64,000 nucleotides of DNA from Viola odorata (lineage: Eukaryota > Streptophyta > Magnoliopsida > Malpighiales > Violaceae). The notes beneath the pieces were generated by a model. It made no database searches. It saw only the letters and a program-made list of their open reading frames with translations, and was not told the DNA's origin. Positions 1-12,417 of the stretch are shown here, piece by piece. A program made the translations under genes and the position numbers. The stretch lies in the NCBI GenBank assembly GCA_963691705.1, contig OY829539.1, positions 19,638,407 through 19,702,406 of the forward strand. The letters run 5' to 3'. Position 1 is the stretch's first letter. Each line of letters begins with the position of its first letter.

Positions 1-3000
1 GAGCGCACAATTTAAAAATGAGGCAAAGGATAAGAAAAATGGGATGTTCTCCACATTCTGGTTCTGTATCACCGTTTTCTGCAAAACAAACACATGTTTA
101 TAACATCAACCAAATCTCTCACCAAATGGTGGACACTTTTTATTATCGATGATTAATCTATCTAGTTATTGTTAATATCTTATTTAAGTCTATATTAAGG
201 TGAGATAATAAAGTGTTCCACCATTTGTAAATTCAGGAAGCTAAAGCGCATGAGAAACTTTAATTTCAAGTAAAACAAGGAAATCATAAAAAGAAGACCA
301 CTAATGGAAAGAAATGTTTCTCGAAGGAATTTATTCAAGTGTTCTACCATTTGTATAAAAAATGATCAAGGTGGAGGAGCAGACTACTTACAAGGATGAA
401 GCGGTAAAAACGACGCGCGACATATGCAGTCGAGAGCGCATTATTTAAAAGTGAGGCAAAGGAGATGCAAAACGACATATTCTCCACATTCTGGTTCCGT
501 ATCACCGTTTTCTGCAAACAAACACATGTTTATATATATCAACCAAATCTCTCACCAAATGGTGGGCACTTTTTTTTATCGGTGATTAATATATCTATTT
601 ATTGTAAATTTCATATTTAAGTCTATATTAAAGTTACATAATAAAGTGTTCCACCATTTGTAAATTCATGAAGCTAAAGCGCATGAGAAACATTAATTTC
701 AAGTAAAACTAGGAAATCATAAAAAGAATACCACTAATAAAAAGAAATATTTCTCGAAGGAATTTATTCAAGTGTTCTACCTTTTGTATGAAATATGATC
801 AAGGTGGAGGAGCAGAGTACTTACAAGGATGAAGCGGTAAGAACGATGCGCGACATATGCAGTCTTGAGCGCACTATTTAAAAGTGAGGCAAAGGAGATG
901 AAAAATGGCATGTTTTTCACATTTTGGTTCCGTATCACCATTTTCTGCAAACTTGACACATGTTTATATATATATGCATATATAACATCAACCAAATCTC
1001 TCACCAAATGGTGGGCACTTTTTTTTATCGGTGATTAATCTATCTAGTTGTTGTTAATATCTTATTTAAGCCTATATTAAGATGAGATAATAAAGTGTTC
1101 CACCATTTGTAAATTCATAAAGCTAAAGCGCATGAGAAACTTTAATTTCAAGTAAAACGAGGAGATCATAAAAAGAATACCACTAATGAAAAGAAATATT
1201 TCTCGAAGGAATTTATTCAAGTGTTCTACCATTTGTATGAAATATGATCAAAGTGGAGGAGCAGAGTACTTACAAGGATGAAGCGGTAAGAACGATGCGC
1301 GACATATGCAGTCTTGAGAGCACTATTTAAAAGTGAGGCAAAGGAGATGAAAAATGGCATGTTCTCCACATTTTGGTTCCGTATCACCATTTTCAGCAAA
1401 ACAGACACATGTTTATATATATATATATATATAACATCAACCAAATCTCTCACCAAATGGTGGGCACTTGTTTTTTTATTGGTGATTAATCTATCTAGTT
1501 ATTGTTAATATCTTATTTAAGTCTATATTAAGGTGAGATAATAAAGTGTTCCACCATTTGTAAATTCATGAAGCTAAAGCACATGAGAAACTTTAATTTC
1601 AAGTAAAAAGAGGAAATCATAAAAAGAATACCATTAATGAAAAGAAATATTTCTCGAAGGAATTTATTCAAGTGTTCTACCATTTGTATGAAATATGATC
1701 GAGGTGGAGGAGCAGATTACTTATAAGGATGAAGCGGTAAGAACGATGCGCGGCAAATGCAGTCCAGAGCGCACAATTTAAAAATGAGGCAAAGGATAAG
1801 AAAAATGGGATGTTCTCCACATTCTGGTTCTGTATCACCGTTTTCTGCAAAACAAACACATGTTTATAACATCAACCAAATCTCTCACCAAATGGTGGAC
1901 ACTTTTTATTATCGATGATTAATCTATCTAGTTATTGTTAATATCTTATTTAAGTCTATATTAAGGTGAGATAATAAAGTGTTCCACCATTTGTAAATTC
2001 AGGAAGCTAAAGCGCATGAGAAACTTTAATTTCAAGTAAAACAAGGAAATCATAAAAAGAAGACCACTAATGGAAAGAAATGTTTCTCGAAGGAATTTAT
2101 TCAAGTGTTCTACCATTTGTATAAAAAATGATCAAGGTGGAGGAGCAGACTACTTACAAGGATGAAGCGGTAAAAACGACGCGCGACATATGCAGTCGAG
2201 AGCGCATTATTTAAAAGTGAGGCAAAGGAGATGCAAAACGACATATTCTCCACATTCTGGTTCCGTATCACCGTTTTCTGCAAACAAACACATGTTTATA
2301 TATATCAACCAAATCTCTCACCAAATGGTGGGCACTTTTTTTTATCGGTGATTAATATATCTATTTATTGTAAATTTCATATTTAAGTCTATATTAAAGT
2401 TACATAATAAAGTGTTCCACCATTTGTAAATTCATGAAGCTAAAGCGCATGAGAAACATTAATTTCAAGTAAAACTAGGAAATCATAAAAAGAATACCAC
2501 TAATAAAAAGAAATATTTCTCGAAGGAATTTATTCAAGTGTTCTACCTTTTGTATGAAATATGATCAAGGTGGAGGAGCAGAGTACTTACAAGGATGAAG
2601 CGGTAAGAACGATGCGCGACATATGCAGTCTTGAGCGCACTATTTAAAAGTGAGGCAAAGGAGATGAAAAATGGCATGTTTTTCACATTTTGGTTCCGTA
2701 TCACCATTTTCTGCAAACTTGACACATGTTTATATATATATGCATATATAACATCAACCAAATCTCTCACCAAATGGTGGGCACTTTTTTTTATCGGTGA
2801 TTAATCTATCTAGTTGTTGTTAATATCTTATTTAAGCCTATATTAAGATGAGATAATAAAGTGTTCCACCATTTGTAAATTCATAAAGCTAAAGCGCATG
2901 AGAAACTTTAATTTCAAGTAAAACGAGGAGATCATAAAAAGAATACCACTAATGAAAAGAAATATTTCTCGAAGGAATTTATTCAAGTGTTCTACCATTT

Positions 3001-6000
3001 GTATGAAATATGATCAAAGTGGAGGAGCAGAGTACTTACAAGGATGAAGCGGTAAGAACGATGCGCGACATATGCAGTCTTGAGAGCACTATTTAAAAGT
3101 GAGGCAAAGGAGATGAAAAATGGCATGTTCTCCACATTTTGGTTCCGTATCACCATTTTCAGCAAAACAGACACATGTTTATATATATATATATATATAA
3201 CATCAACCAAATCTCTCACCAAATGGTGGGCACTTGTTTTTTTATTGGTGATTAATCTATCTAGTTATTGTTAATATCTTATTTAAGTCTATATTAAGGT
3301 GAGATAATAAAGTGTTCCACCATTTGTAAATTCATGAAGCTAAAGCACATGAGAAACTTTAATTTCAAGTAAAAAGAGGAAATCATAAAAAGAATACCAT
3401 TAATGAAAAGAAATATTTCTCGAAGGAATTTATTCAAGTGTTCTACCATTTGTATGAAATATGATCGAGGTGGAGGAGCAGATTACTTATAAGGATGAAG
3501 CGGTAAGAACGATGCGCGGCAAATGCAGTCCAGAGCGCACAATTTAAAAATGAGGCAAAGGATAAGAAAAATGGGATGTTCTCCACATTCTGGTTCTGTA
3601 TCACCGTTTTCTGCAAAACAAACACATGTTTATAACATCAACCAAATCTCTCACCAAATGGTGGACACTTTTTATTATCGATGATTAATCTATCTAGTTA
3701 TTGTTAATATCTTATTTAAGTCTATATTAAGGTGAGATAATAAAGTGTTCCACCATTTGTAAATTCAGGAAGCTAAAGCGCATGAGAAACTTTAATTTCA
3801 AGTAAAACAAGGAAATCATAAAAAGAAGACCACTAATGGAAAGAAATGTTTCTCGAAGGAATTTATTCAAGTGTTCTACCATTTGTATAAAAAATGATCA
3901 AGGTGGAGGAGCAGACTACTTACAAGGATGAAGCGGTAAAAACGACGCGCGACATATGCAGTCGAGAGCGCATTATTTAAAAGTGAGGCAAAGGAGATGC
4001 AAAACGACATATTCTCCACATTCTGGTTCCGTATCACCGTTTTCTGCAAACAAACACATGTTTATATATATCAACCAAATCTCTCACCAAATGGTGGGCA
4101 CTTTTTTTTATCGGTGATTAATATATCTATTTATTGTAAATTTCATATTTAAGTCTATATTAAAGTTACATAATAAAGTGTTCCACCATTTGTAAATTCA
4201 TGAAGCTAAAGCGCATGAGAAACATTAATTTCAAGTAAAACTAGGAAATCATAAAAAGAATACCACTAATAAAAAGAAATATTTCTCGAAGGAATTTATT
4301 CAAGTGTTCTACCTTTTGTATGAAATATGATCAAGGTGGAGGAGCAGAGTACTTACAAGGATGAAGCGGTAAGAACGATGCGCGACATATGCAGTCTTGA
4401 GCGCACTATTTAAAAGTGAGGCAAAGGAGATGAAAAATGGCATGTTTTTCACATTTTGGTTCCGTATCACCATTTTCTGCAAACTTGACACATGTTTATA
4501 TATATATGCATATATAACATCAACCAAATCTCTCACCAAATGGTGGGCACTTTTTTTTATCGGTGATTAATCTATCTAGTTGTTGTTAATATCTTATTTA
4601 AGCCTATATTAAGATGAGATAATAAAGTGTTCCACCATTTGTAAATTCATAAAGCTAAAGCGCATGAGAAACTTTAATTTCAAGTAAAACGAGGAGATCA
4701 TAAAAAGAATACCACTAATGAAAAGAAATATTTCTCGAAGGAATTTATTCAAGTGTTCTACCATTTGTATGAAATATGATCAAAGTGGAGGAGCAGAGTA
4801 CTTACAAGGATGAAGCGGTAAGAACGATGCGCGACATATGCAGTCTTGAGAGCACTATTTAAAAGTGAGGCAAAGGAGATGAAAAATGGCATGTTCTCCA
4901 CATTTTGGTTCCGTATCACCATTTTCAGCAAAACAGACACATGTTTATATATATATATATATATAACATCAACCAAATCTCTCACCAAATGGTGGGCACT
5001 TGTTTTTTTATTGGTGATTAATCTATCTAGTTATTGTTAATATCTTATTTAAGTCTATATTAAGGTGAGATAATAAAGTGTTCCACCATTTGTAAATTCA
5101 TGAAGCTAAAGCACATGAGAAACTTTAATTTCAAGTAAAAAGAGGAAATCATAAAAAGAATACCATTAATGAAAAGAAATATTTCTCGAAGGAATTTATT
5201 CAAGTGTTCTACCATTTGTATGAAATATGATCGAGGTGGAGGAGCAGATTACTTATAAGGATGAAGCGGTAAGAACGATGCGCGGCAAATGCAGTCCAGA
5301 GCGCACAATTTAAAAATGAGGCAAAGGATAAGAAAAATGGGATGTTCTCCACATTCTGGTTCTGTATCACCGTTTTCTGCAAAACAAACACATGTTTATA
5401 ACATCAACCAAATCTCTCACCAAATGGTGGACACTTTTTATTATCGATGATTAATCTATCTAGTTATTGTTAATATCTTATTTAAGTCTATATTAAGGTG
5501 AGATAATAAAGTGTTCCACCATTTGTAAATTCAGGAAGCTAAAGCGCATGAGAAACTTTAATTTCAAGTAAAACAAGGAAATCATAAAAAGAAGACCACT
5601 AATGGAAAGAAATGTTTCTCGAAGGAATTTATTCAAGTGTTCTACCATTTGTATAAAAAATGATCAAGGTGGAGGAGCAGACTACTTACAAGGATGAAGC
5701 GGTAAAAACGACGCGCGACATATGCAGTCGAGAGCGCATTATTTAAAAGTGAGGCAAAGGAGATGCAAAACGACATATTCTCCACATTCTGGTTCCGTAT
5801 CACCGTTTTCTGCAAACAAACACATGTTTATATATATCAACCAAATCTCTCACCAAATGGTGGGCACTTTTTTTTATCGGTGATTAATATATCTATTTAT
5901 TGTAAATTTCATATTTAAGTCTATATTAAAGTTACATAATAAAGTGTTCCACCATTTGTAAATTCATGAAGCTAAAGCGCATGAGAAACATTAATTTCAA

Positions 6001-7142
6001 GTAAAACTAGGAAATCATAAAAAGAATACCACTAATAAAAAGAAATATTTCTCGAAGGAATTTATTCAAGTGTTCTACCTTTTGTATGAAATATGATCAA
6101 GGTGGAGGAGCAGAGTACTTACAAGGATGAAGCGGTAAGAACGATGCGCGACATATGCAGTCTTGAGCGCACTATTTAAAAGTGAGGCAAAGGAGATGAA
6201 AAATGGCATGTTTTTCACATTTTGGTTCCGTATCACCATTTTCTGCAAACTTGACACATGTTTATATATATATGCATATATAACATCAACCAAATCTCTC
6301 ACCAAATGGTGGGCACTTTTTTTTATCGGTGATTAATCTATCTAGTTGTTGTTAATATCTTATTTAAGCCTATATTAAGATGAGATAATAAAGTGTTCCA
6401 CCATTTGTAAATTCATAAAGCTAAAGCGCATGAGAAACTTTAATTTCAAGTAAAACGAGGAGATCATAAAAAGAATACCACTAATGAAAAGAAATATTTC
6501 TCGAAGGAATTTATTCAAGTGTTCTACCATTTGTATGAAATATGATCAAAGTGGAGGAGCAGAGTACTTACAAGGATGAAGCGGTAAGAACGATGCGCGA
6601 CATATGCAGTCTTGAGAGCACTATTTAAAAGTGAGGCAAAGGAGATGAAAAATGGCATGTTCTCCACATTTTGGTTCCGTATCACCATTTTCAGCAAAAC
6701 AGACACATGTTTATATATATATATATATATAACATCAACCAAATCTCTCACCAAATGGTGGGCACTTGTTTTTTTATTGGTGATTAATCTATCTAGTTAT
6801 TGTTAATATCTTATTTAAGTCTATATTAAGGTGAGATAATAAAGTGTTCCACCATTTGTAAATTCATGAAGCTAAAGCACATGAGAAACTTTAATTTCAA
6901 GTAAAAAGAGGAAATCATAAAAAGAATACCATTAATGAAAAGAAATATTTCTCGAAGGAATTTATTCAAGTGTTCTACCATTTGTATGAAATATGATCGA
7001 GGTGGAGGAGCAGATTACTTATAAGGATGAAGCGGTAAGAACGATGCGCGGCAAATGCAGTCCAGAGCGCACAATTTAAAAATGAGGCAAAGGATAAGAA
7101 AAATGGGATGTTCTCCACATTCTGGTTCTGTATCACCGTTTT
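1..7142 (-). pseudogene. 17 SWEET exon-5 copies within the 1766-bp repeat
   Basis: Exon copies lie at 1-78 (partial), 392-511, 825-944, 1274-1393, 1725-1844, and the same four positions plus 1766, 3532 and 5298. Each is exactly 120 bp (40 codons, phase 0-0) and reads K-x-V-I-x-N-Q-N-V-E-N-[MI]-x-F at the start, then S-F-A-S-[LF]-L-N, x-A-L-x-T-A, ending R-F-I-L. This matches the SWEET exon for the sixth transmembrane helix (family pattern SVExMPFxLS...W-x-x-YA). The exon at 392 and the one at 825 keep both splice sites (CAG acceptor, GTAAGT donor). The exon at 1274 has an acceptor changed from CAG to CTG. The exon at 1725 has a donor changed from GTAAGT to ATAAGT. All are open in frame. I call them pseudogene or exon-array members because no complete SWEET gene is visible. 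Confidence 0.82.
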
Positions 7143-7165
7143 CTGCAAAACAAACACATGTTTAT
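1..7165 (-). repeat. Higher-order tandem repeat, 1766-bp period, SWEET-exon units
   Basis: The block starting at base 1 recurs at 1767, 3533, 5299 and, partially, 7065, giving a period of 1766 bp. The copies look identical base for base wherever I compared them. Each period holds four related units of about 420-450 bp. A unit consists of a 120-bp SWEET-like exon (minus strand), a TA microsatellite just 5' of its acceptor, and intron-like sequence carrying two copies of a GTGTTCYACCATTTGTA motif and an inverted CCAAATGGTGG. Identity ends at 7165, where the fifth copy reads TATATATCAACC in place of TATAACATCAACC. The array runs off the left edge of the window. Identical copies point to recent unequal exchange or conversion; an assembly duplication cannot be excluded from sequence alone. 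Confidence 0.95.
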
Positions 7166-8488
7166 ATATATCAACCAAATCTCTCACCAAATGGTGGACA
7201 CTTTTTATTATCGATGATTAATCTATCTAGTTATTGTTAATATCTTATTTAAGTCTATATTAAGGTGAGATAATAAAGTATTCCACCATTTGTAAATTCA
7301 TGAAGTTAAAGCGCATGAGAAACTTTAATTTCAACTAAAACAAGGAAATCATAAAAAGAAGACACTAATGAAAAGAAATATTTCTCGAAGGAATTTATTT
7401 AAGTGTTCTACCATTTGTATGAAACATGATCAAGGTGGAGGAGCAAAGTACTTACAAGGATGAAGCGGTACAAACGATGCGCGACATATGCAGTCCAGAG
7501 CGCATTATTTAAAAGTGAGGCAAAGGAGATACAAAACGACATATTCTCCACTTTCTGGTTCCGTATCACCATTTTCTGCAAAACAAACACATGTTTATAT
7601 ATATCAACCAAATCTCTCACCAAATGGTGGGCACTTTTTTTTATCGGTGATTAATCTATCTAGTTATTGTTAATTTCTTATTTAAGTCTATATTAAAGTG
7701 AGAATAAAGTGTTCCACCATTTATAAATTCATGAAGCTAAAGCGCATGAGAAACATTAATTTCAAGTAAAACTAGGAAATCATAAAAAGAATACCACTAA
7801 TGAAAAGAAATATTTCTCGAAGGAATTTATTCAAGTGTTCTACCTTTTGTATGAAATATGATCAAGGTGGAGGAGCAGAGTACTTACAAGGATGAAGCGG
7901 TAAGAACGATGCGCGACATATGCAGTCTTGAGCGCACTATTTAAAAGTGAGGAAAAGGAGATGAAAAATCGCATGTTTTCCACATTTTGGTTCCGTATCA
8001 CCATTTTCGGCAAAACAGACACATGTTTATATATATATATATGCATATATAACATCAACCAAATCTCTCACCAAATGGTGGGCACTTTTTTTTATCGGTG
8101 ATTAATCTATCTAGTTGTTGTTAATATCTTATTTAAGCCTATATTAAGATGAGATAATAAAGTGTTCCACCATTTGTAAATTCATAAAGCTAAAGTGCAT
8201 GAGAAACTTTAATTTCAAGTAAAACGAGGAGATCATAAAAAGAATACCACTAATGAAAAGAAATATTTCTCGCAGGAATTTATTCAAGTGTTCTACCATT
8301 TGTATGAAATATGATCAAGGTGGAGGAGCAGAGTACCTACAAGGATGAAGCGGTAAGAACGATGCGCGGCATATGCAGTCTTGAGCGCACTATTTAAAAG
8401 TGAGGCAAAGGAGATGAAAAATGGCATGTTCTCCACATTTTGGTTCCGTATCACCATTTTCTGCAAAATAGACACATGTTTATATATA
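7166..8488 (-). repeat. Diverged SWEET-exon units, left array edge
   Basis: Three further units follow the homogenised block but differ from it and from each other by scattered substitutions and small indels. Their 120-bp exon copies are at 7456-7575 (both splice sites intact, exon keeps the family Trp codon), 7888-8007 (acceptor CAG changed to CCG) and 8341-8460 (donor GTAGGT, acceptor CAG). All three are open. The last unit is cut in its TA microsatellite at about 8488, where pararetroviral sequence begins. The greater divergence suggests these are older units outside the recently amplified block. Confidence 0.88.
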
Positions 8489-8700
8489 TAATCTAATCTC
8501 GTTCTGTGCTCCTCTTCTAGTAGAGAGATTTCTGTTTACCTGTGTGAATGGAATCTGTATGTTTGAGGATGATGATCCTCTTTCTGTAATTGTAACTGGC
8601 ATAGCCAAATTATTTCTGTACATAATAGTTCTGTCTGATACTGATTCTTGAGTATCTTGTTTCTGTTGATCTTCTGTCTGTTCTTGAAACATCTGCTCTT
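8489..8700 (-). pseudogene. EPRV unassigned ORF fragment, copy 1
   Basis: About 210 bp nearly identical to 14451-14661. It encodes the N-terminal part of the same Gln/Ser-rich viral protein, starting at the Met near 8692 and running into host TA repeat at about 8489. It is joined head to tail, out of frame, to the truncated RNase H domain next to it; the shared bases at both breakpoints are CTTTGGG. I cannot name the protein. It forms a direct repeat spanning most of the insertion. Confidence 0.75.
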
Positions 8701-9330
8701 TGGGGTGTTAAAGTTTCCACTTGTATATGCAGTAATTTTTTCTGTTTCTTTATCTGAGTACTTATTGGGTTTGCAAAGCATTACTGCTCCCCAACCCTCT
8801 TTACTTCCATCACATTCTATGATAATATAATCTGTGGTTAAGGGTAATTCTAATGGTTTTATTTTCTTAACCTGTTCTTTAATTCTTTTTACTAATTCTA
8901 TGTCTTCTTTGTTAAAATTTCTTTGACCATTCTTTGTTGTTTTGCTATATAGAGGTCCTACTAATTTGCTTAAATTTGGAATAAATTTTCTAGCGTAATT
9001 TAATATTCCTAAAAAGGCTTGTATCGGTGCTATATTGATCTGTGGAATGTCGTATTTTATACTGTAATTTTGTGCAAAATCTATAAACTGTATTCCTACG
9101 GCTTCTACTTGATGTGTTATAACCATTGTTCTTTGTTCAGCTGTTTTTGTAATTATTCTATATTGTAATTTTTTATGATATTTTAGTGGTATTAAGCTAT
9201 ATCCTACCATACTTTTTGAACTTGCTGTGTCTAAGATAGCATTTAATTCTACAAAAGTATTTGTATCTAACCAAAGTCTACATTTTAGGGTTATTAGGCT
9301 TGCTATACATTTACTAATAGTAAAGGCTAG
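8700..9330 (-). pseudogene. EPRV protease start fused to RT/RNase H fragment
   Basis: Reading down the minus strand, the segment opens with the coat-protease linker, then an aspartic protease start with the active-site triad D-T-A followed by S-S-K-S (about 9240-9265). It passes to an RT connection segment (motif [11 protein letters not shown]) and the first half of RNase H (E-C-D-G-S, then A-Y-T-S-G). The RT fingers and palm, including the YxDD box, are absent, so protease has been fused to the end of RT by an internal deletion. RNase H stops at about 8706, where copy 1 of the unassigned fragment begins. The order of motifs is that of the Caulimoviridae polyprotein. Confidence 0.78.
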
Positions 9331-9555
9331 TTTAAAATATATCTACAAAATGAATTCACAGTTAGAACAGATTGTGAAGCCATAGTTAAATTCCTTAAAA
9401 ACGAAAACAGCAAGAAAATAAACAGAACCCGATGGGTTAATTTACAGAATTTAATACAGGGAAATGGATACAAAATATGTTTCGAACATATTAAAGGGAA
9501 AAATAACAGTTTAGCTGATCTATTATCTAGAAATATAAACAAATTTTTTAAATGA
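9331..9555 (+). pseudogene. EPRV RNase H C-terminal fragment, inverted
   Basis: The plus-strand frame from 9331 reads the end of a caulimovirid RNase H: a T-D-C-E-A-I motif, a central basic stretch, then H-I-K-G-K-N-N near the C-terminus and a TGA stop at 9553-9555. It is in the opposite orientation to the RNase H start at 8706-9000. The domain was therefore split by an inversion junction near 9320-9330. It is too short to function and has no start codon of its own. Confidence 0.72.
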
Positions 9556-9586
9556 TACAGGTAGAAATGAAAAAACGGGTGTTAAA

Positions 9587-11643
9587 ACCGGTCCTATTCC
9601 TAAGTCTACTATGTGACCACAATCTCTGTTCCATTCTTCATGCATTAATCTACCTAAATCGCCTGGAAGCTTTATGAAATATTTATTGCATAAATCATCA
9701 TCCATGGCTTTACCAGTTTGTGCTAACAATCTGGCAAAATCTGAGCTAAATTCTTTGATATATTTGAAATCTGTAATACTAAGTTGTTCTAAATTTCTGA
9801 CTGTAGTATCCTGTATAAATGTATTTTCCTTTGCTGGGTCTACTCCTAATAATAAAATTCTAATTTGGCTTGTGAAATTATAGGGATTGTCTCCTAATGA
9901 TTTAATCGTGTTTATACTATCTGGGTCTTTTAATTTTTTACTTTGCCAAATGCCTAAGGCTGTTGGTCCTAATGTTGTTTCTAAGTAGGAAAACATATCT
10001 ATATCATCTCTTTTGTTAGTTTCCCAATTTCTGACTACTGTCTGTTCCCATACTAGTATTTCGTCTGGCCATAACTGAGGACTCTGTTGTTCTATTAACA
10101 GCATGTTTGAACTATACAATTTTCCTATTAGCATTCTTGCCCCTCTTCCTTTGAAGTTCGATTCTCCTTGGTCTACCGTCGTAGCAGGTGTCCAAGGTTC
10201 TCTACCTAATACTTCTGTTCCTGATGTTCCTGGTGTTACGAACTCAGGTTTAGGTCTTTTTATTCCTCTTGGGTCTATGTTTTGGTCCATAAAACTAACT
10301 TCTGGTTTGTAAAAATCACTAATTACTATTTTCCCGTTGACTATATCTGTTACTAATGGTAGGTTAAATACTTCATTTAGCTTGTTATAAGCCTCTTCAT
10401 ATTCTAATCCTAATTCTGTCATACATTCTATTATCATGTCGTCAACTTGTTCCTGTAGGTTAGTCTCTATAAATTTTTTATTAACTATTTGTTCAAATGT
10501 CTTTTGTACTTCTTCTGTTTTGAAACCAGCTACTTCTTCTAATTCTTCTAGTTCTTCGCCTAGTTCTTCATATAATTCATACCCTATAAGATCTCCTATT
10601 TCTTCATTTTCTGTATCATATATAGGATCCATTTCACCTTCTGTATCATATACTGGTTCTCCTAAATCTACATTCATCATACTAGTTTCTTGGTCACTAT
10701 CATCTTCTTTGGTTGGTTCTTTTTCTACATAATTATTAAATCTCATACTATAGTTGCCATCTTTATCTTCATATATCACACTTTTTTCTGGTACTAAGAT
10801 TTTTTCTGTTGTATCTATAAATTCTTTTAGAGGCCATTCTAATCCTGCTGAGTTTTCTGCATCTATTTTAACTGGATCTATCATTCTTATACCACGACTT
10901 GCTAAGTTTTCTACAATTCCTTCTATATTAATGTTATAATTCATTCCTGATCTATTACTAGCCTTTCCTAGTATTCCTATACTAATTACTAGATTATTTC
11001 CTTTGTAGTCTTCATATCCTTTTGTTGATAGACCTATTTTTAGATTTTTTAAATCTCTTATATCTTTTAGTATTGCTGGCGCACAATAAAAAAGTGCACA
11101 GTTCTGACTAAGATCTACTTCCATTCCAGCTATGGTTGCTTTCTTGACGTCTGTTTTCCATGATTTATCTAATATTAAAACTAAAACTTTGGTTCCTAGT
11201 TCTTTTCTTCCTAATCCTTTTATTCCTATTACTACTAACCCTACATGTGCAAATATTTTCCCTGTTTTCTTTATTTTATTTATCATTTCTGGGGTGAATA
11301 GATCTATAGTTTCTGCTGTATCTACTACCCTTAGACTTTCTTCTCTATTACTTCTAATAAGTACTGTATTTATATTTAGGGGTCCTACCCTGTATAAAGT
11401 TCTAGGATTTAGAGCATCTAATTGCTCATTGTTATATATTTCTAGGTTTTTGTCTACATCGATTTCTTCTTCTAATTGGACTACTGTTTCTGAACTGTTA
11501 CTTCCTGACCCTCTACTAAATACTCTTCCTAAGAATGAATTATTTACCTCGTCTCTAGAAGATACACTTCTCCTAGATTCTTCTCTTCTACTTGGTTCCT
11601 GTACTGTTCTACTGGATCCACTAAAAGGTGTAAAGTTATTCAT
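9587..11643 (-). pseudogene. EPRV movement protein-coat protein ORF (truncated)
   Basis: A long open frame starts at ATG 11643 and stays viral to about 9587; the frame then runs on into inverted sequence to 9523 (706 codons in all). Residues about 70-280 resemble the 30K-type movement protein of badna- and tungro-like viruses (V-G-P-L-N near the start, then a hydrophobic core G-L-V-V-I-G). An acidic linker (about 300-400) follows. Residues about 480-690 fit a caulimovirid coat core (W-P-D-E, then H-E-E-W-N-R-D-C-G-H). Homology breaks after D-L-G-I-G-P at the inversion junction; the continuation is at 14662 on the other strand. The start codon overlaps the upstream ORF's stop as ATGA. Long and open, but missing its C-terminal zinc fingers. 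Confidence 0.8.
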
Positions 11644-12113
11644 TTTCTAGGTAACCAGTGATTATATTTAATAGGTTTAACACTAACTCTTTGATTGTTG
11701 TCTAGTTTTAACCTATCTAGGGCTTTTGTTAATCCTACGATATCTTGTGATTCTTCTGGTCTTTTGTCTGTAGATCTGGTCTTTTTAAATTCTGTAAGAA
11801 TATGTTCGTTTTGTCCTCTGATATAATCTAAATTTTCTGTTATAATTTTTATGAATCTACTATTTTCTGATATAACTCCTGTTATATTACTAATCTGTTT
11901 ATTAATAATTTCTTTGTCTGTTTCTAGGTGATTTCCTAGACTTATGATTAGATCTGTTAATCCGTTTAAATGAGCTTTTGAACTATGAAGTTTATGTTCT
12001 ACAGATTTGTCTATTCTGCAACTAACTTCACTTCCTTCTGTTGTTATTCTATATTTTTCTTTTGATACTTCTAGATCTAGGTATTCGATGCGTTTGAGCC
12101 TTGGATTTGCAAT
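11640..12113 (-). CDS. EPRV small upstream ORF, no ATG start
   Basis: About 157 codons are open between an in-frame TAA (12117-12119) and the TGA at 11640-11642, which overlaps the next ORF's ATG as ATGA. There is no in-frame ATG near the 5' end; the second codon after the stop is ATT (12111-12113). Rice tungro bacilliform virus ORF I is known to start at AUU, so a non-AUG start is plausible here. The product is rich in Lys, Glu, Asn and Ile, looks largely helical, and ends with an N-H-W-L-P motif. Position and size fit the small virion-associated or ORF1-type proteins of badna- and tungro-like viruses. I cannot give it a function. Confidence 0.55.
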   Translation of the reverse strand: MANPRLKRIEYLDLEVSKEKYRITTEGSEVSCRIDKSVEHKLHSSKAHLNGLTDLIISLGNHLETDKEIINKQISNITGVISENSRFIKIITENLDYIRGQNEHILTEFKKTRSTDKRPEESQDIVGLTKALDRLKLDNNQRVSVKPIKYNHWLPRK

Positions 12114-12405
12114 TTTTTAATACTTTGAGAGATATTTGGAAAGAGTTTTCAGATTTTAAGATAGTTTCTAGCTTTATAGCATTAGTTCCCTTTAAAGATT
12201 ATGCCCAATTTATAATAGCATAAAAGAAAATAATCATAAAAGCATCTACACAAATTTATGATAAACAGAACTTTTAAACAAGTTCTTTAAGAAAACTGAC
12301 TCACCCTAGCGGGTTCGTGGCTAAAGCAGGCTTTACTCCGTCTGTGGATACCCTGACCACGCCTGTCTCGGTCTTTTGTCAGATTTGCCCAAAGGAAACG
12401 TCTGA

Positions 12406-12417
12406 GCTCCGCTACCA
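12406..12417 (-). promoter_or_regulatory. EPRV tRNA-Met-like primer-binding site
   Basis: The minus strand reads TGGTAGCGGAGC, which matches 10 of 12 bases of the initiator-tRNA-Met complement TGGTATCAGAGC used by Caulimoviridae to prime minus-strand DNA. It lies downstream of the TATA box and upstream of the first ORF, as expected. Two mismatches are consistent with decay of an old copy. Confidence 0.6.

Noticed and set aside
1677..1859. 60-76 codon minus-strand ORFs in the array as small proteins
   Set aside because: Their ends run through the GTAAGT donor into intron sequence; the coding part is the 120-bp exon only.
1314..7673. Plus-strand ORFs of 61-64 codons repeated through the array
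   Set aside because: They are complements of the SWEET-like exon on the minus strand and run into intron-like sequence; no domain and no start context.
1..8488. Array as a CRISPR or plain satellite
   Set aside because: Units are about 440 bp with no spacer pattern, and each carries an exon with splice sites, so neither description fits.
9674..11650. Plus-strand ORFs over the viral MP-CP region
   Set aside because: Antisense shadows of the long minus-strand viral frame; no homology features.
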